From Phytopseudomonas straminea (GTDB taxonomy: Bacteria; Pseudomonadota; Gammaproteobacteria; Pseudomonadales; Pseudomonadaceae): a stretch of 64,000 nt of DNA. Both the position numbers and the translations under genes were made by a program. The notes beneath the pieces were generated by a model. That model was not told the origin of the DNA. It saw only the letters and a list, made by a program, of their open reading frames with translations, and did not search any database. How positions within the stretch are numbered: the first letter of the stretch is position 1; every line of letters starts with the position of its first letter. The stretch lies in the NCBI RefSeq assembly GCF_900112645.1, contig NZ_FOMO01000001.1, forward strand, positions 682,001 to 746,000. The letters run 5' to 3'. This document shows positions 44,348-52,592 of this stretch, piece after piece.

Positions 44348-45169
44348 GTGAAAACCACTCTGCTCGCCGCCCTCGGCCTGACCCTCGCCTCCGTCTGCAA
44401 TCTGGCTCTGGCCGGCCCGACCCTCGACCGCATCGAGAAGAACGGCGAGCTGGTCAACGTGCTGATGGAAAACTACCCGCCGTTCTCCTTTCTCAATGAT
44501 CAGAACCAGCTCGACGGCTTCGACGTCGATGTCGCCAAGGCCGTGGCCGATAAGCTGGGCGTCAAGCTGCGCCTGGAAACGCCGTCCTGGGACGTGATCG
44601 CCGCCGGCCGCTGGAACGGCCGTTACGACATCTGCATCTGCTCGATGACGCCCAGCCAGGCGCGCGCCCAGGTGTTCGATTTCCCGGTCACTTATTACGC
44701 ATCGCCGGCAGTGATCGTAGTCAACGCCAGCGATGACCGCATCCACTCGGCCAAGGACCTCTCGGGCCTGAAGGTCGGCGTTACCAGCGCCTCCTCCTAC
44801 GAGGGCTACCTGAACAAGGACCTGGTTATCGAAGGCGCCGAGGACAAGCCGCTGGTCTATCCGTTCGACGCCGTGCAGGTTGCGCCCTACGACAACGATA
44901 CCGTGGCCTTCCACGACCTGGCCCTGGGTGCCGGCGTGCGCCTCGACGCGATCCTCACCAACCTGGTCACCGCCCAGCCGCGCATCGATCAGGACAAACG
45001 CTTCAAGCTGGCCGGCGACGCGCTGTACGCCGAACCCAACGCCGTGGCCATCGAGAAGGATGACGCCGAATGGCGCGCCAAGGTCGAGAGCGTCTTCGCA
45101 GAGCTGCGCCAGGACGGTACCCTGGCGGCCATCTCCAAGAAGTGGATCGGTTCCGATATCAGCCAATGA
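44348..45169 (+). CDS. Amino acid ABC transporter substrate-binding protein
   Basis: A 273-residue SBP_bac_3 protein with a signal peptide (LLAALGLTLASVCNLALA). It has VNVLMENYPPFSFLNDQNQLDGFDVDVAKAV split over the ligand region, and RYDICICSMTPSQARAQVFDF. The start is GTG at 44348 with AAGGA upstream. It overlaps the permease gene by 4 bp. The ligand is unknown; divergence from mmuM hints at a methionine-related substrate, which is only inference. Confidence 0.9.
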   Translation: MKTTLLAALGLTLASVCNLALAGPTLDRIEKNGELVNVLMENYPPFSFLNDQNQLDGFDVDVAKAVADKLGVKLRLETPSWDVIAAGRWNGRYDICICSMTPSQARAQVFDFPVTYYASPAVIVVNASDDRIHSAKDLSGLKVGVTSASSYEGYLNKDLVIEGAEDKPLVYPFDAVQVAPYDNDTVAFHDLALGAGVRLDAILTNLVTAQPRIDQDKRFKLAGDALYAEPNAVAIEKDDAEWRAKVESVFAELRQDGTLAAISKKWIGSDISQ

Positions 45170-46002
45170 CACCCCCACCTGAATCCCCTCGCCCGCCTCC
45201 CATGGCGGGCGAGTCGTTGCTGCAACGCCTGTTCGGCTTTCGCACTCGCCTGTACCTCACTTGGGCGAGCCTGTTCGCCCTGTGCGTGGCGTTCTTCCTG
45301 AGCTTCGATCTGAAGTTCTCGATCATCCTCGACAAGCTGCCCAACCTGCTCGGTACCAGCCTGGCGCCCAACGGTTTTCTGCAAGGCGCGGCGCTGACCC
45401 TGTTCCTGTGCTTCTGCTCGATCTGGGCGTCCCTGGCGCTGGGCTTCGTCACCGCCCTGGCGCGACTTTCGAAGAGTGCCGTGGCGTTCGGCATCGCCAC
45501 CTTCTACGCCTCGTTCTTTCGCGGCACACCGCTGCTGATCCAGATCCTGCTGATCTACCTGGGCCTGCCACAGCTGGGCGTGGTGCCAGGTGCGGTCACC
45601 GCCGGAATCATCGCCCTGTCGCTGAACTACGGTGCTTACCTGAGCGAAATCTTCCGCGCCGGTCTGCTCGGCGTGCCGGCCGGCCAGCGCGAAGCCTCCC
45701 TGGCGCTGGGCCTCAAGCCGGTGGTGATCTTCTGGCGGGTGACCCTGCCCCAGGCAATGCGCACCATCATCCCGCCGACCACCAGCCAGTTCATCTCCAT
45801 GCTCAAGGACTCGTCGCTGATCTCGGTGATGGGCGTCTGGGAAGTGATGTTCCTGGCCCAGTCCTACGGCCGCTCGTCGTACCGCTACATCGAGATGCTG
45901 ACCACCGCCGCGGTGATCTACTGGCTGCTGTCGATCGGCCTCGAGCTGATTCAAACACGCCTGGAACGGCATTACGGCAAGGCCTACCTGAACGTGCGAT
46001 GA
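45166..46002 (+). CDS. Amino acid ABC transporter permease
   Basis: A 278-residue HisM-type permease with a proline-rich cytoplasmic N-terminus (TPPPESPRPPPM) and about five transmembrane segments. The EAA loop reads EASLALGLKPVVIFWRVTLPQ. The next gene in the operon is not an ATPase, so the system depends on an ATP-binding subunit encoded elsewhere. It overlaps both neighbours by 4 bp. Confidence 0.9.
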   Translation: MTPPPESPRPPPMAGESLLQRLFGFRTRLYLTWASLFALCVAFFLSFDLKFSIILDKLPNLLGTSLAPNGFLQGAALTLFLCFCSIWASLALGFVTALARLSKSAVAFGIATFYASFFRGTPLLIQILLIYLGLPQLGVVPGAVTAGIIALSLNYGAYLSEIFRAGLLGVPAGQREASLALGLKPVVIFWRVTLPQAMRTIIPPTTSQFISMLKDSSLISVMGVWEVMFLAQSYGRSSYRYIEMLTTAAVIYWLLSIGLELIQTRLERHYGKAYLNVR

Positions 46003-46469
46003 GCATGCAGATACCCGCCGCCGCCATCGAGCGCCTGCTGCGCATCGACTGGTTCGCCAACATCGGCAAGCCGGCGGCGCTTGCCGGCGTGCGCCAGATC
46101 GAGCAGAGCGAGCTGGGCTCGTCGCTGGCCGGCGACGCCTGGGAAGCCACCACGCTGGAGGCACGCAACGCCATCACCGGGCGCCTGGCGCGGCTGCATC
46201 TGGCCCAGTATCAGGCCTGGAACGAGCTGGCAGGCCAGGCCAAGACCGCCCTGCAGCCACTATGGCAAAAGCTGCCGGTCGACCTTGCTGATAACGCCGT
46301 CCTCGCCGACCTGCAGTGGATCCTGCACGCCTACCTGATGGAAGCCGCCTACCGCCAGGCGCTGGTGCCGCCACTGTTCTTCGACAGCCTGATCCAGATC
46401 TACGAGGCCGGGCATATCCCCTGCGGCTGGGACGGTGAATGGCCGAAAGGGCAGCTGGTCATCTGCTGA
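45999..46469 (+). CDS. Unknown cytoplasmic protein in ABC transporter operon
   Basis: A 156-residue soluble, helix-rich protein starting in the ATGA that ends the permease gene, so it is translated with the transporter. Recognisable stretches are RLLRIDWFANIGKP at the N-terminus and AGHIPCGWDGEWPKGQLVIC at the C-terminus, which carries two Cys. It is not an ATPase: there are no Walker motifs. I do not recognise the family. A role in handling the imported substrate is plausible. Confidence 0.8.
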   Translation: MSMQIPAAAIERLLRIDWFANIGKPAALAGVRQIEQSELGSSLAGDAWEATTLEARNAITGRLARLHLAQYQAWNELAGQAKTALQPLWQKLPVDLADNAVLADLQWILHAYLMEAAYRQALVPPLFFDSLIQIYEAGHIPCGWDGEWPKGQLVIC

Positions 46470-46539
46470 GCCACTGCGCTTGCGGTGAGCGCCGTCACCC
46501 CGCAGGATGGCGGTCGACCGAGTTACAGGAGACCTGCCG

Positions 46540-46995
46540 ATGACCGTTCGCATTCCCGTGGACATCCGCGCTGTCAGCGCCGCTGATCACGCCGCCTGGC
46601 TGCCGCTGTGGCAGGGCTACCAGCGCTTCTACATGACCGAGATCGATGCGGCGACTAGCGACCTGACCTGGCAGCGCTTTCTCGACCCGAGCGAACCGAT
46701 GTTCGCCGCCCTGGCCTGGCGCGACGGCGAAGCCATCGGCCTGGTGCACTGGATCTACCACCGCTCCTGCTGGACCACCGGCGACTACTGCTACCTGCAG
46801 GACCTGTTCATCGGCAAGGACGTGCGCGGCAACGGCATCGGCCGCCAGCTGATCGAACACGTCTACGCCGAGGCGGCCCAGGCCGGCTGCTCACGGGTGC
46901 ACTGGCTGACCCACGAAACCAACGCCAAGGCCAAACTGCTGTACGAACGCATCGGCGAACGCTCGGGGTTCGAGCAGTACCGCAAGTTGCTCTGA
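46540..46995 (+). CDS. GNAT family N-acetyltransferase
   Basis: A 151-residue acetyltransferase with the acetyl-CoA loop DVRGNGIGRQLIEHV and the C-terminal NAKAKLLYERIGERSGF motif. The N-terminal segment has many aromatic residues and a WTTGDYCYLQDLFI strand, like the Gcn5-related enzymes that modify small amines. The ATG at 46540 follows AGGAGA. It lies 71 bp after the ABC operon and 59 bp before the Lrp-type gene. Confidence 0.88.
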   Translation: MTVRIPVDIRAVSAADHAAWLPLWQGYQRFYMTEIDAATSDLTWQRFLDPSEPMFAALAWRDGEAIGLVHWIYHRSCWTTGDYCYLQDLFIGKDVRGNGIGRQLIEHVYAEAAQAGCSRVHWLTHETNAKAKLLYERIGERSGFEQYRKLL

Positions 46996-47053
46996 ACACC
47001 GGCTGGCACATAATCCGCATCTCTGTCGGCCTCAACCACCGACAGAGTGCCCC

Positions 47054-47500
47054 ATGAACAAACTCGACAACGCCTTGCTGAACATCCTGATCAAGGATTC
47101 ACGCACCTCGTTCGCCGATATCGCCCGCCAGCTGAACATCTCCCGCGCCCACGCCCGCACCAGGGTGCAGGCGCTGGTAGAGAGCGGCGTGATCGAGAAA
47201 TTCACCGCAGTGGTCAACCCGGAAAAGCTCGGCAAGGGCATATCCACCTTCGTCGACCTCACTGTGGCCCCTTACGCCATCGAGGCGGTCGCCGAACGGC
47301 TGTCGGCCACCCGCGAAGTGGTCAGCCTGTACATCATGAGCGACCTGAAAAGCCTGCACATCCACACCCTGACCGACAGTTACGAGACCTTCGACGCTTT
47401 CGTGCGCCAGCACATCTTCAACCACCCGGAGATCCTCACGGTGGACTGCAAGGCGCTGATGACCCGGGTCAAGCATCGGCGTGGCGGCGCACGCCTGTAA
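47054..47500 (+). CDS. Lrp/AsnC family transcriptional regulator
   Basis: A 148-residue one-subunit feast/famine regulator. The N-terminal helix-turn-helix (residues 4-50) reads LDNALLNILIKDSRTSFADI followed by ARQLNISRAHARTRVQALVE. The C-terminal RAM domain (about 65-140) is a beta-alpha-beta ligand-binding fold. The target is likely an adjacent amino acid gene set, either the ABC transporter operon upstream or the TRAP operon downstream. It also continues the amino acid theme of the region. Confidence 0.9.
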   Translation: MNKLDNALLNILIKDSRTSFADIARQLNISRAHARTRVQALVESGVIEKFTAVVNPEKLGKGISTFVDLTVAPYAIEAVAERLSATREVVSLYIMSDLKSLHIHTLTDSYETFDAFVRQHIFNHPEILTVDCKALMTRVKHRRGGARL

Positions 47501-47766
47501 CCTCACTGCGCACTGCGTCAAAAGCGTGCCGCCGATGCGTTTTGGTGCACAAATGACATTCGCACGCTCACCAAGGCCCTGCTTGACGGAACGTACCCGG
47601 ACAGCAGGCGTGATCTGACAAATGTTCAGTACTCCCTGCTGCGGTTATCGTTTCGTCACCTCACGACCCTGCGCCACGCTTGTTTTGTGTGCGCCTGGCA
47701 TTTGGAGGGCGAACCAAGAAAATCATCAAATACATTTAAAATCATATACTTAAAATAATTTTCTCC
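47501..47766 (+). other. Upstream regulatory region of the TRAP operon
   Basis: This is the upstream part of the 356-bp gene-free gap before the TRAP genes. A 7-bp dyad (CAGCAGG ... CCTGCTG, about 47601-47643) could be an enhancer site. The stretch 47718-47762 is very AT-rich (AATACATTTAAAATCATA) and would suit IHF bending before a sigma-54 promoter. No ORF with a ribosome binding site is seen. Confidence 0.45.
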
Positions 47767-47782
47767 TGGCATGGCTGTTGCT
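47767..47782 (+). promoter_or_regulatory. Sigma-54 (-24/-12) promoter of the TRAP operon
   Basis: TGGCATGGCTGTTGCT matches the RpoN consensus TGGCAYRN4TTGCW at every position, with the 10-bp GG-GC spacing. It lies 74 bp upstream of the TRAP binding-protein gene. Confidence 0.85.
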
Positions 47783-47856
47783 GAAGGCTCTCGGTAACGA
47801 CTTTACATCCGGTAGGCAAACGCCTGCCGCAATGGCCACCGCGAAAGGAGAATCCC

Positions 47857-48966
47857 ATGAGCCTCAATCGACGCAATTTCATCGGCGCCGGCGCCCTCGC
47901 AGCCGGCGCTGGCCTGGCGATGGGCGCCAGCGGCGTGGCCAGCGCTGCCGTCAGCAGCAAGACCTTCAACTGGAAGATGACCAACGCCTATGCGCCGGGC
48001 TCGCCCTTCTACGTGCAGGGCCCGGGCAGCCCGACCGACTTCTGCAAGCGCGTCGAGGAAATGTCCGGTGGGCGCCTGAAGATTCAGCACTTCGCGGCCG
48101 GCGAGCTGATCCCAGCGCTGGAGGGCTTCGATGCGGTAGCCAGCGGCATGGTGGAAATGAACGCCGCCAACGCCTTCTTCTGGGCTGGCAAGATTCCTGC
48201 CGCACAGTTCTTCACCGCCGTGCCGTTCGGCATGAACACCCAGGGCATGAATGCCTGGCTGTACAACGGCGGCGGCCTGAAACTCTGGGAAGAACTCTAC
48301 GCGCCCCACGGCCTGGTACCGATGCCCATGGGCAACACCGGCACGCAGATGACCGGCTGGTTCCGCCAGCCCTTGGAAAACGTCGACAGCCTCAAGGGCT
48401 TGAAGATGCGCATCGCAGGGTTAGCCGGCAAGGTCTACAGCGAGCTGGGCGTGGCCGTGCGCCTGCTGCCGGGGGGCGAAATCTTCCCGGCGCTGGAGCG
48501 TGGCGTGATCGACGCCGCCGAGTTCGTAGGCCCCTATCAGGATCGCCGCATGGGCCTGCACAAGGCGGCCAAGAATTACTACACCACCGGCTGGCACGAG
48601 CCGACCAACGTCACCGAGCTGATCATCAACCAGCAGGCCTGGGACAGCCTGCCGGCCGACCTGCAGGCCATCGTGCGGTTCTGTGCTCAGGCCTGCAACG
48701 TCGACAGCTGGTCGTGGTGCGATGCGGTCAACGCCGAGGCCATGCAGGACCTGGTGAACAACCAGGGCGTGATCGCCCGGCCGCTGCCGGACGACATCAT
48801 CAAGCGCCTGCACGAAGTCACCCGCGACACCCTATCGAGCATGGCGACGAGCGATCCGGCGACGAAGAAGATCTACGAGCACTTCTTCGCCTTCCGCAAG
48901 CAATACGTGTCCTGGGCGTCCGTCGGCGAGAAGGCGTTCATGGAAATCGGGATGGGCGAATCATGA
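47857..48966 (+). CDS. TRAP transporter solute-binding protein, TakP-like
   Basis: A 369-residue DctP-family protein with a twin-arginine signal (NRRNFIGAGALAAGAG), so it is exported folded. The mature chain resembles TakP of Rhodobacter: FAAGELIPALEGFDAVASG, FGMNTQGMNAWLYNGGG, GNTGTQMTGWFRQPL and the GGEIFPALERGVIDAAEFVGP block. TakP binds 2-oxo acids such as pyruvate, so a keto acid ligand is plausible. The stop overlaps the small permease start by 4 bp. It is first in a sigma-54-promoted operon. No dctB/dctD pair is adjacent, so the activator is unknown. Confidence 0.9.
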   Translation: MSLNRRNFIGAGALAAGAGLAMGASGVASAAVSSKTFNWKMTNAYAPGSPFYVQGPGSPTDFCKRVEEMSGGRLKIQHFAAGELIPALEGFDAVASGMVEMNAANAFFWAGKIPAAQFFTAVPFGMNTQGMNAWLYNGGGLKLWEELYAPHGLVPMPMGNTGTQMTGWFRQPLENVDSLKGLKMRIAGLAGKVYSELGVAVRLLPGGEIFPALERGVIDAAEFVGPYQDRRMGLHKAAKNYYTTGWHEPTNVTELIINQQAWDSLPADLQAIVRFCAQACNVDSWSWCDAVNAEAMQDLVNNQGVIARPLPDDIIKRLHEVTRDTLSSMATSDPATKKIYEHFFAFRKQYVSWASVGEKAFMEIGMGES

Positions 48967-49481
48967 TGGCCATCGTTGGCCGCATCGAGGCGCTGGTGGA
49001 AGCCCTCGGGGCACTGGCCCGCGGTTGCGTGCTGTTGCTGGTCTTGCTGGTGTCGTTCGACGTATTGATGCGCTACCTGTTCGACTTCAGCCTCGTCGCG
49101 CTGCAGGAGCTCGAGTGGTACCTGATTTCGCCCATCGCCCTGCTCGGCATCGCCTATACCCTCAAGCATCGCCAGGACGTGCGGGTGGATTTTCTCTACG
49201 AGAAGTTCGCCGTGAAGACCAGGGCAGCGGTCGATCTGTTCAGCGGCATAGCCACCGCGGCCATCGGTTTCTATATCGCCCACCTGGCGTACAAATACAC
49301 CCTGCAGTCCTACAACATGGGTGAAGGCTCGCCCGATCCCGGCGGGCTGCCGTACCGATTTCTGATCAAGGCATTCCTGCCACTGGGCTTCGCTCTGTTC
49401 GGCCTTCAGGGCCTGGCCGACAGCCTGCGGGCGCTGTGCACCCTGCTGCAGCCGACGCGACCGCAGGAGGCACGCCCATGA
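48963..49481 (+). CDS. TRAP transporter small permease (DctQ)
   Basis: A 172-residue four-helix membrane protein of the DctQ family. Helix segments are near residues 15-40 (GCVLLLVLLVSFDVLMRYLF), 48-66, 86-108 and 132-156. It associates with the DctM subunit. ATG at 48963 overlaps the binding-protein stop (ATGA) and its own stop overlaps the DctM gene, so all three genes are translationally coupled. Confidence 0.9.
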   Translation: MMAIVGRIEALVEALGALARGCVLLLVLLVSFDVLMRYLFDFSLVALQELEWYLISPIALLGIAYTLKHRQDVRVDFLYEKFAVKTRAAVDLFSGIATAAIGFYIAHLAYKYTLQSYNMGEGSPDPGGLPYRFLIKAFLPLGFALFGLQGLADSLRALCTLLQPTRPQEARP

Positions 49482-50803
49482 CCCCCAACGAATGGCTGGC
49501 CATCGGAATGGTCATCGGCTTCTTCGCCATGATGATGGTGGGTGTGCCGGTGGCCATTTCCCTGGCGGTTTCGGGATTCGTCGCCGGCATGGTCGGCTTC
49601 GGCCCGATGCTCTTCGCCCTGCTGCCCGCGCGCATGTTCGGGGTGGTCAGCAACTACACGCTGCTGGCGATTCCGCTGTTCACCTTCATGGGCGTGATGC
49701 TCGAGAAATCCCGGGTCGCCGAGGACATGCTCGACACCATCGGTCGCGCCATGGGCGGCCTGAACGGCGGCATGGGCCTGGCGATCATTCTGGTAGGTGT
49801 GCTGCTCGGCGCCTCCACCGGCATCGTCGGTGCCACGGTGGTGACCATCGGTTTGCTGACCCTGCCGACGCTGCTGCGCCGTGGCTATAACAAGACCGTG
49901 GCCTGCGGCACCATCTGCGCCTCCGGTACCCTGGGGCAGATCATTCCACCCAGCCTGGTACTGATCCTGCTGGCCGACATCCTCGGCCAGTCGGTGGGCT
50001 CGATCTTCGCCGCCGCCTTCATTCCCAGCCTGGTGCTGGCGCTGATCTATGTCGCCTACATGCTGCTACTCGGCTGGCTGCGCCCGGACTGGGTGCCAGC
50101 GATTCCGGCTGAAGAGCGTGCCCTGACCAGCCGCGCGCAACTGCTCAAGGACATGGCGCGCAGCGTGCTACCACCACTGCTGCTGGTGATGGCAGTGCTC
50201 GGCTCGATCATCGGCGGCGTCGCCGCACCGACCGAAGCGGCGTCGATGGGTGCCCTCGGCGCCTTGCTGATCGCCGCCTGCGCCCGGCGCCTGGACTGGA
50301 AAACCCTGAAGGCGACCCTGCACGGCACCCTGACCATCAGCGCGATGATCTTCCTCATCCTGTTCTGCTCGCAGCCGTTCTCCCTGGCCTTTCGCGGCCT
50401 GGGTGGCGAGGCGCTGGTGCACGAGCTGTTCACGCTGCTGCCCGGCGGCGAACTGGGGGCGATCCTGTTCCTGATGGCAGTGCTGTTCGTGCTCGGTTTC
50501 TTTCTGGAATGGATCGAGATCTCCTACATCGCCCTGCCAATGTTCCTGCCGGTGTTCATCGCCTACGACACCGACCTGGTGTGGTTGGGCATCCTGGTGG
50601 CGCTGAACCTGCAGATGTCGTTCCTTACCCCGCCCTTTGGTTGGGCATTGTTCTTTCTTAAAGGCGTGGCGCCACCGGGGATCAGCACGAAAGACATCTA
50701 CATCGGCGCCCTGCCTTACGTGTTCCTGCAGATGCTCGCCGTGGCCGTGGTGTTCTGTTTCCCGCAACTGGCTACCTGGCTGCCTGCCGCTATCGGTTGG
50801 TAG
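49478..50803 (+). CDS. TRAP transporter large permease (DctM)
   Basis: A 441-residue DctM-family permease with about 12 transmembrane segments. Motifs include the N-terminal GVPVAISLAVSGFVAGM and CGTICASGTLGQIIPPSLVL, and the second-half SFLTPPFGWALFFLKGVAPP. It is the Na+-coupled transport subunit. Start at 49478 in the ATGA of the DctQ gene. A GGT-family enzyme gene follows 66 bp later and could be co-transcribed. Confidence 0.92.
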   Translation: MTPNEWLAIGMVIGFFAMMMVGVPVAISLAVSGFVAGMVGFGPMLFALLPARMFGVVSNYTLLAIPLFTFMGVMLEKSRVAEDMLDTIGRAMGGLNGGMGLAIILVGVLLGASTGIVGATVVTIGLLTLPTLLRRGYNKTVACGTICASGTLGQIIPPSLVLILLADILGQSVGSIFAAAFIPSLVLALIYVAYMLLLGWLRPDWVPAIPAEERALTSRAQLLKDMARSVLPPLLLVMAVLGSIIGGVAAPTEAASMGALGALLIAACARRLDWKTLKATLHGTLTISAMIFLILFCSQPFSLAFRGLGGEALVHELFTLLPGGELGAILFLMAVLFVLGFFLEWIEISYIALPMFLPVFIAYDTDLVWLGILVALNLQMSFLTPPFGWALFFLKGVAPPGISTKDIYIGALPYVFLQMLAVAVVFCFPQLATWLPAAIGW

Positions 50804-50869
50804 TAGATCTTCCAGGGGCTGCGGACGCTATGATCGCTGCAGCCCGACTACAACAAGGAATCCTCACTC

Positions 50870-52453
50870 ATGCTCAAGAGCACCCACGCCACCGGCGGCC
50901 TGTTCGTTGCGCCCCACCATCTTGCCGCCCAGGCCGGGCGCGACGTGCTCAAGGCTGGCGGCAGCGCCGTGGAGGCGATGGTCGCTGCGGCGGCCACCAT
51001 CGCGGTGGTCTATCCGCACATGAATGCCATCGGTGGCGACGGTTTCTGGCTGATCCACGAACCGGGCAAGCAGCCCATCGCCATCGATGCCTGCGGCAGC
51101 AGCGCGGCTCTGGCCGATCGCGATTTCTACGCCGGCCACACGCAGATTCCCAGTCGCGGCCCGCTGGCCGCACTGACCGTGGCCGGTACCGTCGGCGGCT
51201 GGGCCGAGGCCCTGGCACGGACAGCCCATTGGCAGCCGCAGCGGGCGCTGCCCGAGCTGCTCGCCGATGCCATCGGCCACGCCCGGCGCGGCATCGTGGT
51301 CAGCCGCAGCCAGGCGCAGCTGACCCGCGCCAAGCTGGCCGAGCTGCACGACGTGCCGGGCTTTGCCGAGGTCTACCTGCGCGAGGGCCAGCCACCGCGC
51401 GAAGGCGACCTGCTGCGCCAGCCGGCCCTGGCCGACACCCTGCAGCGCCTCGCCGACGCCGGCCTGGACGACTTCTACCGGGGCGAATTGGCCGCGCGCA
51501 TGGCCGCCGACCTCGAGCGCCTGGGCAGCCCGCTGCGCCTGGCCGACCTGCAGGGCTACCGGGCCCGCGTCGTCGAACCGCTGAGCGTGCGGCTGAGCGA
51601 TGCCACCCTGTATAACATGCCGCCGCCGACCCAGGGCCTGGCTTCGCTGCTGATCCTTGGCATCTTCGAGAAGCTCGGCATCGAACAGGCCGAGGGGTTC
51701 GCCCATGTGCACGGGCTGGTCGAATCGACCAAGCAGGCCTTCCTGATCCGTGACCGCGTGGTGACCGACCCGCGCCGCGTGCCGGAAGACCCGCAGAGCC
51801 TGCTGACCGACGCCAACCTGCAGCGTCTGGCCGACAGGATCGATCCGCGACAGGCGCTGGCCTGGCCGCAACCGGCGCAGCCGGGCGACACCATCTGGAT
51901 GGGTTGCATCGATGCCGAGGGACGCGCGGTGAGTTTCATCCAGAGCGTGTACTGGGAGTTCGGCTCCGGCGTGGTGCTGCCGTCCACCGGGGTGGCCTGG
52001 CAGAACCGCGGCATCAGTTTCTCGCTCGACCCGACCGCGCTGCAGGCCCTGGAGCCGGGGCGCAAGCCGTTCCACACGCTCAACCCGGCCCTGGCGCTGT
52101 TCGACGATGGCCGCACCCTGAGCTACGGCACCATGGGCGGCGAGGGCCAGCCGCAGACCCAGGCGGCGATCTTCAGCCGCTACCGACTGGGCAGCGACCT
52201 GCAGGCCGCGGTCAGTGCGCCGCGCTGGCTGCTGGGCCGCACCTGGGGCGACGTGAGCACCACGCTGAAGCTGGAGAGCCGCTTCCCGGCCGAACTGGTC
52301 GAGCGGTTGCGCCAGGCGGGGCACGTCGTCGACGTGCTGGACGAGGTCTTCAGCGACACCATGGGTCACGCCGGCGCCCTGCTGCGCCACCCCGATGGCG
52401 TGCTGGAAGGCGCTGCCGATCCACGCAGCGACGGCAGCGTGTGCGGGTTGTGA
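50870..52453 (+). CDS. Gamma-glutamyltransferase family Ntn-hydrolase
   Basis: A 527-residue GGT-family protein without a signal peptide, thus probably cytoplasmic, unlike the ggt product at 28.3 kb. The autocatalytic Thr is Thr341 in PGDTIWMGCIDAEG. Family residues include MNAIGGDGFWLIHEPG and NMPPPTQGLASL, and a C-terminal YGTMGGEGQPQTQAA. This divergent branch includes oxamate hydrolase HpxW-like and acylase enzymes, so the substrate may not be glutathione. Co-localisation with a TRAP keto acid transporter suggests hydrolysis of an imported acylated or amide compound. Confidence 0.88.
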   Translation: MLKSTHATGGLFVAPHHLAAQAGRDVLKAGGSAVEAMVAAAATIAVVYPHMNAIGGDGFWLIHEPGKQPIAIDACGSSAALADRDFYAGHTQIPSRGPLAALTVAGTVGGWAEALARTAHWQPQRALPELLADAIGHARRGIVVSRSQAQLTRAKLAELHDVPGFAEVYLREGQPPREGDLLRQPALADTLQRLADAGLDDFYRGELAARMAADLERLGSPLRLADLQGYRARVVEPLSVRLSDATLYNMPPPTQGLASLLILGIFEKLGIEQAEGFAHVHGLVESTKQAFLIRDRVVTDPRRVPEDPQSLLTDANLQRLADRIDPRQALAWPQPAQPGDTIWMGCIDAEGRAVSFIQSVYWEFGSGVVLPSTGVAWQNRGISFSLDPTALQALEPGRKPFHTLNPALALFDDGRTLSYGTMGGEGQPQTQAAIFSRYRLGSDLQAAVSAPRWLLGRTWGDVSTTLKLESRFPAELVERLRQAGHVVDVLDEVFSDTMGHAGALLRHPDGVLEGAADPRSDGSVCGL

Positions 52454-52474
52454 TCCTGAGCCGCAGAACGAAAA

Positions 52475-52496
52475 CGCCCCGCTGATCAGCGGGGCG
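52475..52496. terminator. Bidirectional terminator between the GGT-family gene and the second AGCS gene
   Basis: CGCCCCGCTGA and its exact complement form a palindromic stem (52475-52485, 52486-52496). On the minus strand a T-rich tail (GTTTTCGTTCTG) follows. Confidence 0.8.
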
Positions 52497-52592
52497 CTTG
52501 CATTGGCGAGTGCCTAGCCTCGCAGGCTGGGCGTCGCGTTTCACATCCAGCGCAACGGTAGATCGATAGAGCGTGATTCACCCTAAGGGTCG

